Below, in pieces: positions 1-8,226 of a stretch of 20,276 nt of DNA. Under the pieces are notes generated by a model, which saw nothing but the letters and a program-made list of their open reading frames with translations, was not told the DNA's origin and did not search any database. Every line of letters begins with the position of its first letter. Within the stretch, counting starts at the first letter, position 1. Source of the stretch: a virus; the IMG/VR virus record IMGVR_UViG_3300012012_000438, positions 1 to 20,276 of that record. One strand, 5' to 3'. The translations under genes and the position numbers were made by a program.

Positions 1-1
1 C

Positions 2-193
2 GATGCCGGCTGGTGCAACACGAATCTGCACTTGTCCGATAACGGCGGGTGCTACTGGGCACGCACGGAATACAACATAAACGGCAGGAGGATCTCGTGC
101 TCTTTAAGGACTGACAAGAACATCACCGAGCACACCATGAAGGGTCTGGCCGGCAGGGTGTCAAAGTGGTTGGAGGCCGAACAGAGTGAGTGA
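2..193 (+). CDS. Unknown phage protein, 3' end only
   Basis: An open frame enters from the left edge and runs 63 codons to a TGA. I do not recognise the family. The visible part holds three Cys and three Trp residues (GWCNTN, GGCYWARTEY, RRISCSL) and ends in a basic then acidic helix-like tail (KGLAGRVSKWLEAEQSE). The next gene begins 8 nt inside it, and its ribosome site GGAGG lies within this frame, so the two are probably translated together at the head of the packaging module. Reality of the frame is supported by this tight overlap and the absence of stops. The N terminus lies outside the window, so no function is assigned. Confidence 0.6.
   Translation, partial: DAGWCNTNLHLSDNGGCYWARTEYNINGRRISCSLRTDKNITEHTMKGLAGRVSKWLEAEQSE
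172..176 (+). promoter_or_regulatory. Ribosome binding site fixing a GTG start
   Basis: GGAGG lies 9 nt before the GTG at 186. This spacing supports GTG 186 as the start of the DUF5681-type gene; the other nearby initiator, the GTG at 190, opens a different, short frame. Confidence 0.7.
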
Positions 194-578
194 CGAAACA
201 GTCAAGACCAAGACTGGCAGCAATCGGCTTCAGAACTTCGGGCGCAAGCTCAACCAGTTCCAGCCTGGGCAGTCCGGAAACCCCAATGGACGGCCCAAGA
301 CCGTCAAGTCCGTATCAGACATCGCGCATGAGAACTCAGAGCGCGCTATGCGTCGCCTCGCCAAGCTCATAGACAGCGACGACGAGAAGACCGCCCTTGC
401 CGCCGCCAACGCCATTCTTGATCGCGCCGTTGGTAAGCCTAAGCAAAGCATCGAGAAGACCACGAAGAAGGAGGCCTCGGATTACGACAGCGCAGAGCTT
501 CTCGCCATCGCCCGAATGGGCCGCCAGAGAGTTGCTCAGACGGGAACAGGCCAAGACGAGCCTCATCGCGTTCAGTAG
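186..578 (+). CDS. DUF5681-type protein, putative small terminase subunit
   Basis: This 130-aa protein carries the signature FQPGQSGNPNGRPK (about residues 25-38), typical of DUF5681 proteins, which are commonly encoded just before a phage large terminase. The middle (residues 45-85) is a predicted helical region, RAMRRLAKLIDSDDEKTALAAANAILDRAVGKP, resembling the helical repeats of these proteins. By position it is the likely small terminase, which would recognise phage DNA and regulate the large subunit; the sequence itself does not prove DNA binding. The start is GTG, chosen because GGAGG sits 9 nt upstream. The gene overlaps the preceding frame by 8 nt and, with a TTG start for the next gene, the large terminase by 47 nt. 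It ends in TAG. Confidence 0.75.
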   Translation: MSDETVKTKTGSNRLQNFGRKLNQFQPGQSGNPNGRPKTVKSVSDIAHENSERAMRRLAKLIDSDDEKTALAAANAILDRAVGKPKQSIEKTTKKEASDYDSAELLAIARMGRQRVAQTGTGQDEPHRVQ

Positions 579-2034
579 GTACACATTCCCTCAGTACCGA
601 CCTGCTGAGCATCACCAGATCATCGCCGAGAAGCTGGAAGCGGTCGCACGCGGCGAAATCAAGCGGCTTCGCATCCACGTGCCGCCGCGCCACGGAAAAT
701 CTGAGCTGGCTTCAAAACGTTTCCCGGCATTCTTTATGGGGCAATATCCCCGGCGTCATGTGATCGCGGCCAGCTACAATAGCGATTTGGCTGCGGACTT
801 TGGGCGCGAAGTCAGAAACATTGTTGCCAGCTCGGCTTATCAGGCCGTTTTCAAGACGAGCCTTGCTGCCGACAGTGCGGCCGCTAATCGCTGGCACACA
901 GCCGAAGGCGGGATGTACGCAGCAGTCGGCATCGGCACAGCAACTACGGGCCGTGGTGCTCACGTACTTTTAATCGACGATCCTTTTAAGGACCGCGAAG
1001 AAGCCGACAGCGAGACGCACCGCGAGAAGGTCTGGCGCTGGTACACGTCAACAGCCTACACACGCCTGGAAAGCGACATCACGCGGGGCGAACTGACTGA
1101 AGATGATGAGCTTTGGCATGATTTGCTAGACGACATCGACAGCGGCGAGGCCCAGCCTTTTGAGGGCGCAATTGTCGGCATCTGCACACGGTGGCACGAA
1201 GACGACTGGGCAGGCCGCGTCGAACAAGCCGAAATTAACGGCGGCGAAAAGTGGGAAGTGCTCGATCTGCCGGCGATCCTGGACGATGGTCGCGCGCTGT
1301 GGCCTGCCAAGTACCCGCTGTCGACACTGAACAAGATCAAGCTTGCGATAGGCGAACGCGATTGGTCCGCACTTTACCAACAGCGCCCGACACCCGACGA
1401 GGGTGACTACTTCAAGAGAGAGTGGTTCCGCTTCTATGAGAGCCCTCCCCAGCACTTGCGCACCTACGGAGCTTCCGACTACGCCGTCACAGCCAGGGGC
1501 GGCGATTATACGGTTCATATGGTGGCCGGCGTCGATCCCGACGACAATCTTTACATACTCGACGTGTGGCGATCACAGGCCGAAAGCAACGTCTGGGTTG
1601 AAACGTTCATCGACATGATCGCCAAGCATAAGCCGTTGAACTGGTGCGAGGAACAAGGCCAGATCATCAAGTCGCTCGGCCCGTTCATCGACAAGCGGAT
1701 GCGGGAGCGGCGGGTCTACTGCCGCCGCGAGCAGATGACTAGCGTTGCCGACAAGCCGACGCGATGCCGCGCCTTCCAGGCCCGCGCTGCAATGGGCAAG
1801 GTCTATCTCCCGCATAACGCGCCTTGGGTGGCCGATCTGATGGCGGAGCTACTGACGTTTCCGGCTGGCAAGCATGACGACCAAGTGGACGCCATCGGGT
1901 TAATTGGCCGCATGCTCGATACGATGGTCGGTGGTCGCGCCCCGCGTGCTGCCGACAAGCCAGATAGCCGCTGGGACAGGGCTTTTGCCCGTCGCGCGCA
2001 ATCTGGTTCCGATGGTAGCTGGAAAGTAGCATAG
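532..2034 (+). CDS. Phage terminase large subunit (ATPase and nuclease)
   Basis: The packaging motor cuts concatemeric DNA and pumps it through the portal into the prohead. From a TTG start at 532 the protein is 500 aa, about the length of P22 gp2. The ATPase shows a Walker A, VPPRHGKSE (residues 50-58, Lys56), and a Walker B, LLIDD (146-150). The RNase H-like nuclease domain follows, with likely metal-binding acids Asp316 (GASDY), Glu373 or Glu374 (WCEEQ) and Asp449/Asp450/Asp453 (HDDQVDA). The start is uncertain. The frame is open back to a TTG at 397, but that would overlap the previous gene by 182 nt and add an Arg-rich stretch unlike a terminase N terminus. Homology-like sequence (ELLRREQAKTSLIAFSRYTF) starts at about 529. 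No good ribosome site precedes 532. Product identity is secure; the start is not. Confidence 0.93.
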   Translation: MLRREQAKTSLIAFSRYTFPQYRPAEHHQIIAEKLEAVARGEIKRLRIHVPPRHGKSELASKRFPAFFMGQYPRRHVIAASYNSDLAADFGREVRNIVASSAYQAVFKTSLAADSAAANRWHTAEGGMYAAVGIGTATTGRGAHVLLIDDPFKDREEADSETHREKVWRWYTSTAYTRLESDITRGELTEDDELWHDLLDDIDSGEAQPFEGAIVGICTRWHEDDWAGRVEQAEINGGEKWEVLDLPAILDDGRALWPAKYPLSTLNKIKLAIGERDWSALYQQRPTPDEGDYFKREWFRFYESPPQHLRTYGASDYAVTARGGDYTVHMVAGVDPDDNLYILDVWRSQAESNVWVETFIDMIAKHKPLNWCEEQGQIIKSLGPFIDKRMRERRVYCRREQMTSVADKPTRCRAFQARAAMGKVYLPHNAPWVADLMAELLTFPAGKHDDQVDAIGLIGRMLDTMVGGRAPRAADKPDSRWDRAFARRAQSGSDGSWKVA

Positions 2035-2096
2035 CGTTCTAGCTGGTCTCGCGTTTTACGGGGCCGATACTTTTCTCAGGACACCAAACCAGCAAA

Positions 2097-4139
2097 ATGA
2101 TTCCTCAAAACGCTCTGATGGCCGGTCAACCGCCGGCTGCCGGGCCTGATCCCATGCAGGCTTACGAGAGCAAGACGTCGCTCGAAACTCTGATCACGTG
2201 GTTTGAGGACGCCGAGGAGGCGACCGAGACCGCGCGCAAGAAGTCGGAGCGCGATCGGGATTACTACGACGGCAACCAACTGACGCCGGCTGAGCTAAAG
2301 ACGCTCAACGAGCGCGGCCAGCCGGACGTGATCATCAACCGCGTACAGAGTAAGGTAAACTACCTCGTTGGGTTCGAGGCGACGAACAGAACCGATCCCA
2401 AAGGGTTCCCGCGCACGCCGCAGGATGATGGAGCGGCCGAGGCCTGCACCGATGCGCTCCGCTATGTCGAGGACAGCGCCGAGCTAAAGCCAAAGTTCTC
2501 CAACGTCTGGGAACAGATGCTTGTCGAGGGGTTTGGCGGGCTTGAGCTGTTGGTCGAGGAAAAGACCGACGCAAGCACGGGGCAGCCCCGGCGCGAGATC
2601 ACAGCGGTCGAATGGGATTGGGACCGCCTGTTCTACGATCCGCATTCGCGCAAGCACGATTTCAGAGATGCCCGTTACCTCGGCGGCGTCGTGTGGATGG
2701 ACGCCGAGGACGCAAAGCAGATGTGGCCCGGCGAGGAGCAGGCCGAAGCAATTGAAAAGACCGTTTTGGATGGTCAAAATTCGACCACCTATGACGACCG
2801 CCCCGAGTGGCAGAAGTGGACCAGCGGCAAAGGCCGCAAGAGGGTTCGCATTGTCCAGATGTACCACCGCGAGGGCCGCGATTGGATGCTCTGCAAGTTC
2901 ACAAAAGGAGGCAAGCTCGAAAGCATGCCTGTGCCGTTCAAGGATCAGGACGGCGAGAGCTGGTGCCCGATGTTGCTGCAATCGGCATTCGTCGACCGCA
3001 AAAACAACAGATACGGCATCGTTCGTTCCATGATCTCGGTACAGGACGAGATTAACAAGCGGCGCTCTAAGGCGCTGCATCGGCTGAGCCAGCGCCAGGT
3101 CAGGGCCGAGCGCGGCGCCGTCGATGATGTCGACGCGGCTAAGAAAGAACTCAGCAAGCCGGATGGCTGGGTCGAGACCAATCCCGGCTTCGAGTTCGAG
3201 CTACTAGCGCAGGGAGATCAGCTCACGGCCGAGCTGACCATGCTGCAGGAAGCTAAAAACGAGATCGAGCTGATCGGCCCTAACGCGAGCATGCAGGGTA
3301 AGAGTGGCGGCGACCCATCGGGCCGGGCGATTCTGGCTAACCAGTCCGGCGGCCAGACCGAGATCAGCGTTCTTGTCGACCGTCACCGCCATCTGAAAAA
3401 GCGCTGCTATCAGCGCATGTGGGATCTGATCCGCCAGTTCAAAGACGAGCAGTGGTGGATCAGGGTCACCGACAATGAGGAGAACATCAAGTTTGTCGGC
3501 TTCAATCGTCCCGTGACGATGCGCGATGAGCTGATGAAGCGGGCCGAGGCGTCCGGCATCCCGCCCGAGGAGTTCGCTCAGCGGATAATGGAGCTGGAGC
3601 AAGACCAGTTCGCGGCGCAGCAGCTTGAGCAAGTGGTCAGAACAGAGAACAACCCGGCGCAGATGATGATGGATATCACCGTCGAGGAAGTTCCCGACAC
3701 TGCGAATATCCAGATGGAGCAGTTCGACGCGTTGGTGAAGCTCGCGCCGGCCGTGGTGTTCCCGCCGACCGTCTATATCAAGGCCTCGGGCCTTAGAAAC
3801 AAGCGCGAGCTTCTGGAGGAAATCCAGGGTGGCGGGCAAAAGGAAGATCCGGCTGCTGCCGAACTCAAGATGCGCGGCGCTGTGGCCGAGGTCGCCAAGC
3901 TGGAAGCCGAAGTCGACAAAATCAAATCCGAGGCGGTCAAGATCCGCGTCGAAGCAAACATGGCGCTGCAGCCTGATCCGGTGGTGATTGATCCCGCCGT
4001 CGAGCAGGGTGGCGCAAATCAATCTGTACCTGCGTCTGTACCCGCGTCTGTACCTGAGTCCCCGCCGCCAGGGTCAATGGGCGATCCAAACCAGCCGCCG
4101 CCGGGCTTAACGGGCGTTGAAGGGATAGCAGTACAATGA
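2097..4139 (+). CDS. Portal protein, P22 gp1-like
   Basis: The portal forms the dodecameric ring at one head vertex through which DNA enters and leaves. The 680-aa length is near the 725 aa of P22 gp1, and the opening half has typical P22-type portal sequence (ERDRDYYDGNQLTPAEL, QPDVIINRVQSKVNYLVGFE). Position between terminase and scaffold agrees. Residues about 580-625 form a charged coiled-coil helix (LKMRGAVAEVAKLEAEVDKIKSE), matching the barrel region of P22-like portals, followed by a Pro-rich tail that includes a threefold VPAS/VPES repeat. The first residues, MIPQNALMAG, carry a short motif shared with other small proteins in the window. A 62-nt gap separates it from the terminase; CAGGA lies about 15 nt before ATG, a weak ribosome site. 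Its stop overlaps the scaffold start (ATGA). Confidence 0.92.
   Translation: MIPQNALMAGQPPAAGPDPMQAYESKTSLETLITWFEDAEEATETARKKSERDRDYYDGNQLTPAELKTLNERGQPDVIINRVQSKVNYLVGFEATNRTDPKGFPRTPQDDGAAEACTDALRYVEDSAELKPKFSNVWEQMLVEGFGGLELLVEEKTDASTGQPRREITAVEWDWDRLFYDPHSRKHDFRDARYLGGVVWMDAEDAKQMWPGEEQAEAIEKTVLDGQNSTTYDDRPEWQKWTSGKGRKRVRIVQMYHREGRDWMLCKFTKGGKLESMPVPFKDQDGESWCPMLLQSAFVDRKNNRYGIVRSMISVQDEINKRRSKALHRLSQRQVRAERGAVDDVDAAKKELSKPDGWVETNPGFEFELLAQGDQLTAELTMLQEAKNEIELIGPNASMQGKSGGDPSGRAILANQSGGQTEISVLVDRHRHLKKRCYQRMWDLIRQFKDEQWWIRVTDNEENIKFVGFNRPVTMRDELMKRAEASGIPPEEFAQRIMELEQDQFAAQQLEQVVRTENNPAQMMMDITVEEVPDTANIQMEQFDALVKLAPAVVFPPTVYIKASGLRNKRELLEEIQGGGQKEDPAAAELKMRGAVAEVAKLEAEVDKIKSEAVKIRVEANMALQPDPVVIDPAVEQGGANQSVPASVPASVPESPPPGSMGDPNQPPPGLTGVEGIAVQ
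4023..4058 (+). repeat. Three 12-bp tandem repeats in the portal 3' end
   Basis: Three adjacent 12-bp units of the form TCTGTACCYGMG encode VPAS, VPAS and VPES in the Pro-rich tail of the portal. The unit is a multiple of three, so gain or loss of a copy keeps the frame. Confidence 0.85.
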
Positions 4140-4852
4140 GCGACCTCGAAACGATCCTGACCGAAAATGAACCCTCCGACGCGCCGGCCACTGCAGAGCC
4201 GGTGCAGTCATGGGATACGGGCGTTACACCCGCAGCAGTGCCGCCGGCTGTTGCAACGGAGCAGGCTCCACCTTCTGGGTATGCACCTGTAGCTGCCGTC
4301 CAGGACGAGCGACGCAAGAGGCAAGAGGCAGAAGCACGGCTGAAGCAGTACGAGCAACAGCTTGCACAGAGTCGGGAGCAGACCCCGCCCCCGGATTGGT
4401 ATGCTGAACCGGACCGGGCTGCACAGGTAATGCAGCAGCAAGTACAGTATCAAATCACACAGACCAAGGTTGCAATGTCGCAAGATTGGGCTCGTGAGCA
4501 TTACCCTGACTATGATGCTTTGGAAGCGGTATTCACCGAAGCGGCTGATAAACAACCGCATCTGTGGCAGCAGCTCTATCAGCACCCTAACCCGGCAAAG
4601 TTCGCGTATCAGCAGGCCAAAAAGATCCACGCGATGCAAGAGATCGGCGACGATCCCGAAGCCTACCGGCAACGGATTATCGCCGAATTTCAAGCGTCGC
4701 AAGGGCAAGGCCAGCCGCAGCCGCAACAGCCTCGCGCGGTAACTCGCACACAACTCCCCACCAGCTTAGGACGCACCGTAAACAACCAGCCGCGAGACGA
4801 TCGCGGAAAGTTTTCCGGTCGTGCTGAGCTTTCCGACATTCTTGGCGATTAG
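4136..4852 (+). CDS. Capsid scaffolding protein
   Basis: The 238-aa protein lies between portal and major capsid genes, the usual scaffold position in P22-like phages, where it guides prohead assembly and then leaves. The composition fits. The N-terminal 50 residues are Pro/Ala-rich and acidic. Residues about 55-85 are a charged helix (DERRKRQEAEARLKQYEQQL), and a long Gln-rich helical middle follows. The C-terminal 40 residues are Gln/Pro-rich and then polar and charged (DDRGKFSGRAELSDILGD). Basic C-terminal residues could contact coat protein, as in P22, although this tail is not strongly basic. Its ATG overlaps the portal TGA as ATGA, with AAGGGA about 10 nt upstream. There is no protease motif. 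Assignment rests on position and composition more than on a family signature. Confidence 0.78.
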   Translation: MSDLETILTENEPSDAPATAEPVQSWDTGVTPAAVPPAVATEQAPPSGYAPVAAVQDERRKRQEAEARLKQYEQQLAQSREQTPPPDWYAEPDRAAQVMQQQVQYQITQTKVAMSQDWAREHYPDYDALEAVFTEAADKQPHLWQQLYQHPNPAKFAYQQAKKIHAMQEIGDDPEAYRQRIIAEFQASQGQGQPQPQQPRAVTRTQLPTSLGRTVNNQPRDDRGKFSGRAELSDILGD

Positions 4853-4856
4853 GAGG
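4851..4856 (+). promoter_or_regulatory. Canonical ribosome site of the major capsid gene
   Basis: AGGAGG overlaps the scaffold TAG stop and lies 6 nt before the ATG at 4863. It is one of only two perfect AGGAGG sites seen at gene starts here, as expected for the most abundant virion protein. Confidence 0.85.
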
Positions 4857-4862
4857 CCTTAA

Positions 4863-5942
4863 ATGGCTGAGACCACGGTTCCCTCTGGCCTGACGGTACA
4901 GCAGTGGGACGAGAAATACTTCACGGAATACTTGAGCCAGAATTGGTTTAAGCAGTTCATGGGCACGGGCAGTTCCAAGATCATTCAGGTCAAGGAAGAT
5001 CTGACCAAAAAGCCCGGCGACGCGGTGACGTTCACGCTCGTGAACAAGCTCACCGGCGCGGCCAAGGGCTCCTCCGAAGCGCTGGAAGGCGCTGAAGAAG
5101 CGGCCAGCCTGCGTTCGTTCCTGGTGCGTGTTCGTGAATATGCGCACGCCGTGAAGTTCAAAAAGTTCGAGGCCCAGAAAACCGCCATCGATCTGCGCAA
5201 CGCCAATCGCGATGTGCTGATGGACTGGAACATGGAGCTGGACCGCGACAACATCATCGACGCAATGATGAGCATCAACGGCACGCTCTACACGTCGGCT
5301 GATGCGACCGCGCGCAATGCGTGGCTAGTCGACAACGCCGACCGTGCTCTGTTTGGCAAGCTGAAGTCGAATGCCGTCTCTGGCGTGCATGCGACGGCGC
5401 TTGCGACCATCGACAACACCGATGACAAGCTGACGCCGGACGCGATCTCGCTGATGAAGCGGATGGCGATTACTGCCAATCCGAAGATCCGCCCGTTCAA
5501 GGCTCGCTCCTCGATCGGCACGACGGATGCCTACGTTCTGTTTGCGCATCCGCTGCACGTCCGCGATCTGTCGCTGAACTCGACGTTCGTTGCGGCAAAC
5601 AGGGAAGCTCGCAACCGTGGCGAGACGAACCCGCTGTTCACTGGCGCGGACTACATGTGGGAGAACGTCGCGATCTACACGATCGAGGACATTCCCACGG
5701 CGGCCAGCACGGTAACGGTGGCTCCGGCATTCTTCTGTGGTGCCCAGGCTCTCGGCATGGCGTGGTCGATGCGTCCTCAGACGGTTGAAGAGGAGTTCGA
5801 TTACAAGCGTGCAGTCGGATTGGCCGTGAAGCAGTGGTACAAAGTGGAAAAGCTCCGCTTTGGCTCCGGCGACGCGGACACGTCGGACTACAAGGACAAC
5901 GGCATGGTGACGGGCTGGTTTGCGGCTGTCGCGGACGCTTGA
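4863..5942 (+). CDS. Major capsid protein, N4-gp56/DUF4043-like
   Basis: This 359-aa protein builds the icosahedral shell. It resembles the N4-gp56 family of major capsid proteins (DUF4043, an HK97-fold coat group): an N-terminal WDEKYFTEYLSQNWFKQFMGTGSSKIIQVKEDLTK-type segment split here as residues 15-50, a GDAVTFTLVNKL strand, and a central DAYVLFAHPLHVRDL segment. The ending GMAWSMRPQTVEEEFDYKRAVGLAVKQWYKVEKLRF is typical of the family. The strong AGGAGG site 6 nt upstream and the place after the scaffold support high late expression. The coat is shorter than P22 gp5 (430 aa) and is not visibly of the gp5 type, so the head may mix a P22-like portal with an N4-like coat. Confidence 0.87.
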   Translation: MAETTVPSGLTVQQWDEKYFTEYLSQNWFKQFMGTGSSKIIQVKEDLTKKPGDAVTFTLVNKLTGAAKGSSEALEGAEEAASLRSFLVRVREYAHAVKFKKFEAQKTAIDLRNANRDVLMDWNMELDRDNIIDAMMSINGTLYTSADATARNAWLVDNADRALFGKLKSNAVSGVHATALATIDNTDDKLTPDAISLMKRMAITANPKIRPFKARSSIGTTDAYVLFAHPLHVRDLSLNSTFVAANREARNRGETNPLFTGADYMWENVAIYTIEDIPTAASTVTVAPAFFCGAQALGMAWSMRPQTVEEEFDYKRAVGLAVKQWYKVEKLRFGSGDADTSDYKDNGMVTGWFAAVADA

Positions 5943-5943
5943 T

Positions 5944-5949
5944 AGGAGG
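5944..5949 (+). promoter_or_regulatory. Canonical ribosome site of the decoration gene
   Basis: AGGAGG lies immediately after the capsid TGA and 8 nt before the ATG at 5958. It suggests that the 168-aa product is made in amounts similar to the coat protein. Confidence 0.82.
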
Positions 5950-5957
5950 AATTAACG

Positions 5958-6464
5958 ATGGCTGCTGAAACTCTCTCAAACTCTCCGTTGACCGTGGGCG
6001 CTGCTCACGGCCTATCGAAAAACCTCAAGATCTGGCATCGCAAATACGAGATTGCCGCGAACGTCGAGGACGGGGATATCTTCGTACTCGGCTATCTCCC
6101 GGCGAACGTGATGGTCTGCGGCAGTGTGTTTTCGTTCGACGACATCGACACCGGCACCGAGGCGATGGACATTGATTTGGGCTGGGCGGCGAACGGTGGC
6201 GGCAGCGCCACTTACACCGACAGCGAGACCGATGTCACGTACACCAACAGCGCGGCGACGGCCTCGGCCACGGGGTTCGTCAATGCGGGCGTTCTGACGG
6301 GTGACGGCCTAGCTGAATCTCACGCCGGCAATCAGCGGATTCAATTCTATCCTGACCCGCTGTTCTTCTCCGAGAAAACCAAAGTGCAGCTTGAGGCGAA
6401 CGTTGCCGCAAACGCATTCACGGCCGGCACGGCGGGCGTCTATCTGTTCTACTACGCCCTCTGA
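5958..6464 (+). CDS. Probable capsid decoration protein
   Basis: The 168-aa protein directly follows the major capsid gene and has an equally strong ribosome site. It is rich in Gly, Ala, Thr and Asp, with alternating hydrophobic strands (DGDIFVLGYLPANVMVCGSVFSF, then a long Ser/Thr-rich stretch, then KVQLEANVAANAFTAGTAGVYLFYYAL). This suggests a beta-sandwich without transmembrane segments or a signal peptide. Position, expression signal and fold-like composition fit a head decoration or stabilising protein that binds the outside of the shell. I see no motif that names a family, so another minor head protein remains possible. Its TGA overlaps the next ATG (TGATG). Confidence 0.6.
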   Translation: MAAETLSNSPLTVGAAHGLSKNLKIWHRKYEIAANVEDGDIFVLGYLPANVMVCGSVFSFDDIDTGTEAMDIDLGWAANGGGSATYTDSETDVTYTNSAATASATGFVNAGVLTGDGLAESHAGNQRIQFYPDPLFFSEKTKVQLEANVAANAFTAGTAGVYLFYYAL

Positions 6465-6841
6465 TGGCCCGCTCGAAGGCCGATCTGGCCACCGCCACCT
6501 TGCAGTTCTTGGGCGTTCTCGACGCGGCGGCTTCGCCGTCGGCTGAGGATAGCGCCTATGTGGAGGCGCGATACGACGACCTTCGCGAGGAGCTGGTGGA
6601 CAAGGGCCTTGCCTATTGGCCTTCCACAACACGCACCACGGCGGAAATCCCCGCCGTGGTGTTCTCTGCCGCGTCCATGATCTTGGCTGGGCGCTGTTCG
6701 CCGACGTTCCAAGTGACAGAGCCAAACGTCACCGACGACGACGGGAAGCAGATGCCTGCTTCAGCAAAAGGCTGGCGGGACTTGCGACGGCATTTGGCGA
6801 AGCCTGCGAGCGGGCAACCAACGCAAGCGATTTATTACTGA
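6464..6841 (+). CDS. Head-to-tail connector, P22 gp4-like
   Basis: In P22-like phages gp4 binds below the portal and starts tail assembly. This 125-aa protein has the matching gene position (after coat, before the gp10-like gene) and a helical N-terminal pattern typical of such adaptors: ADLATATLQFLGVLDAAASPSAEDSAYVEARYDDLREELVDKG shown as residues 5-48, followed by IPAVVFSAASMILAGRC. It is shorter than P22 gp4 (166 aa) and no muramidase motif is visible. Both ends are coupled: TGATG with the preceding gene and again TGATG with the following one. The family call is by position and pattern and is fairly sure; the exact homology would need a profile comparison. Confidence 0.75.
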   Translation: MARSKADLATATLQFLGVLDAAASPSAEDSAYVEARYDDLREELVDKGLAYWPSTTRTTAEIPAVVFSAASMILAGRCSPTFQVTEPNVTDDDGKQMPASAKGWRDLRRHLAKPASGQPTQAIYY

Positions 6842-8226
6842 TGGCACCCGTCCCTATCCCCCTCGCTTATCGCTCTGCCGCTGGACGCTACGGCCAGGAC
6901 GGTGCCGCGCGGGTCATGAACATGTATCCCGAGCAAATCGGAGATGAGGGCAAGGCCAAGATCGCGCTCTATGCGATTGGCGGGCTCGCTAGCTTCGCCA
7001 CGCTGACCGGATCGGGTGGCGTTCGCGCCATGCTCGCGATTAGTGATGATGAGATGGTGGCCGTAGCCGGTCGCGTGCTGTCGCGTGTCGATGCGGGCGG
7101 CGGCGTGGCTGAGTTGGGCGGTGTCGTCTCCGATGGTCTGGTGACGATGGCACGAAACCGGGCGAACCCTGTCCAGACCATGATCACATGTGACGGATCG
7201 ACGAGTCTTCTGGTGTCGGGATCGCTGACCGCGTTTACCGATGCCGACCTTGCCCCGGCAAACTCCGTATCCTCGCACGGCGGCTATTTTTTATGGACGC
7301 ATGACGACGGTCTAATCACGTTTGCCGGACCTGACGCGGTGGCTGTGGATGCGCTTGACATCCTGACAGCGGGCACAAGCCCAGATCGACTGATGCGCGG
7401 TTATTCGCGCGGCTCGGACTGGCTAGCGTTCGGATCGCGGACCATTGAAGCCTGGAATGAGACGGGCGGCGCAAGCGTGTTCGCCAGGACCACAACGGTC
7501 AACATGGGCTGCCTGTCGGCGGCGAGCATTGCCGACATTGATACGACGGTCTGTTTTGTCGCGCATGATGGCACGGTGCGCGTTTTGAACGGCTACACGC
7601 CAGAACGCATTTCCACGCATGAGATTGAGCGGCTGATCTCTGCCGATGCCAGCCCGAGCACCATATCAGGGTACGGGTGGACTGAGCGCGGCCATCGCTT
7701 TTACGGCCTCACCGGCACGACGTGGAGCGTGGTTTATGATTTGACTACCGGCGCGTGGCATCACCGCAAGAGCGCGGGTTTAAGCCGCTGGCGCTGCGGT
7801 AGCGCTGTGCAACTCGGCACAAAGCGGATCTTCGGGCACATATCAAGCCCGACCTTGTTTGAGCTTGACGCTGATCTGTACACCGAAGCCAGCGACGAGA
7901 TCGACTGCCATGTGATCTGTCCGCCGCTGCACGGGGCGCAACTGCTGGTGGCGAATGTCGTGGTCGACGTGATCACGGGGACAGGCACGGGCACGGGGGC
8001 CACGCAAAACGTCAACCCTAAGCTGTCGCTCGATTATTCCGAAGATGGCGCGATCACCTACGGCGCCGAACGTCAGATCGAGTTGGGGCGCCAGGGCCAG
8101 ACACAACGCCAGATCAAGGCCTGGCGGCTAGGCCAGATCAGCAACGTTGGCCGCACATGGCGCATACGCACGACGGCAAGCGTGGTGCGTTGCATCATGG
8201 GCGCGCGAATGAACGATGACACCTGA
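6841..8226 (+). CDS. Tail hub / packaged-DNA stabilisation protein, P22 gp10-like
   Basis: P22 gp10 forms the tail hub beneath gp4 and helps retain DNA in the head. This 461-aa product is close to the 472 aa of gp10 and begins VPIPLAYRSAAGRYGQDGAARVMNMYPEQ, split here as residues 3-31, the typical opening of the family. Repeated strands with GxxxFLWTHDDGLITFAG and DWLAFGSRTIEAWNETG-type blocks suggest the beta-propeller of this protein. The frame is open upstream to 6616, but ATG 6841 is chosen because it overlaps the preceding TGA as TGATG and begins the family-like sequence. A Gly-Thr run (TGTGTGTGATQ) lies near residue 385. It overlaps the next small ORF by 11 nt. Confidence 0.85.
   Translation: MAPVPIPLAYRSAAGRYGQDGAARVMNMYPEQIGDEGKAKIALYAIGGLASFATLTGSGGVRAMLAISDDEMVAVAGRVLSRVDAGGGVAELGGVVSDGLVTMARNRANPVQTMITCDGSTSLLVSGSLTAFTDADLAPANSVSSHGGYFLWTHDDGLITFAGPDAVAVDALDILTAGTSPDRLMRGYSRGSDWLAFGSRTIEAWNETGGASVFARTTTVNMGCLSAASIADIDTTVCFVAHDGTVRVLNGYTPERISTHEIERLISADASPSTISGYGWTERGHRFYGLTGTTWSVVYDLTTGAWHHRKSAGLSRWRCGSAVQLGTKRIFGHISSPTLFELDADLYTEASDEIDCHVICPPLHGAQLLVANVVVDVITGTGTGTGATQNVNPKLSLDYSEDGAITYGAERQIELGRQGQTQRQIKAWRLGQISNVGRTWRIRTTASVVRCIMGARMNDDT

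Noticed and set aside
3204-4022. Long - strand open frame opposite the portal (272 codons)
   Set aside because: It lies wholly within a confidently identified + strand gene; Leu/His/Arg-rich composition is what GC-biased codons give on the opposite strand. No ribosome site or family pattern.
6616-6840. Upstream extension of the gp10-like gene to 6616
   Set aside because: It overlaps most of the gp4-like gene, and its His/Arg-rich sequence is a shadow; the family-like start and TGATG junction are at 6841.
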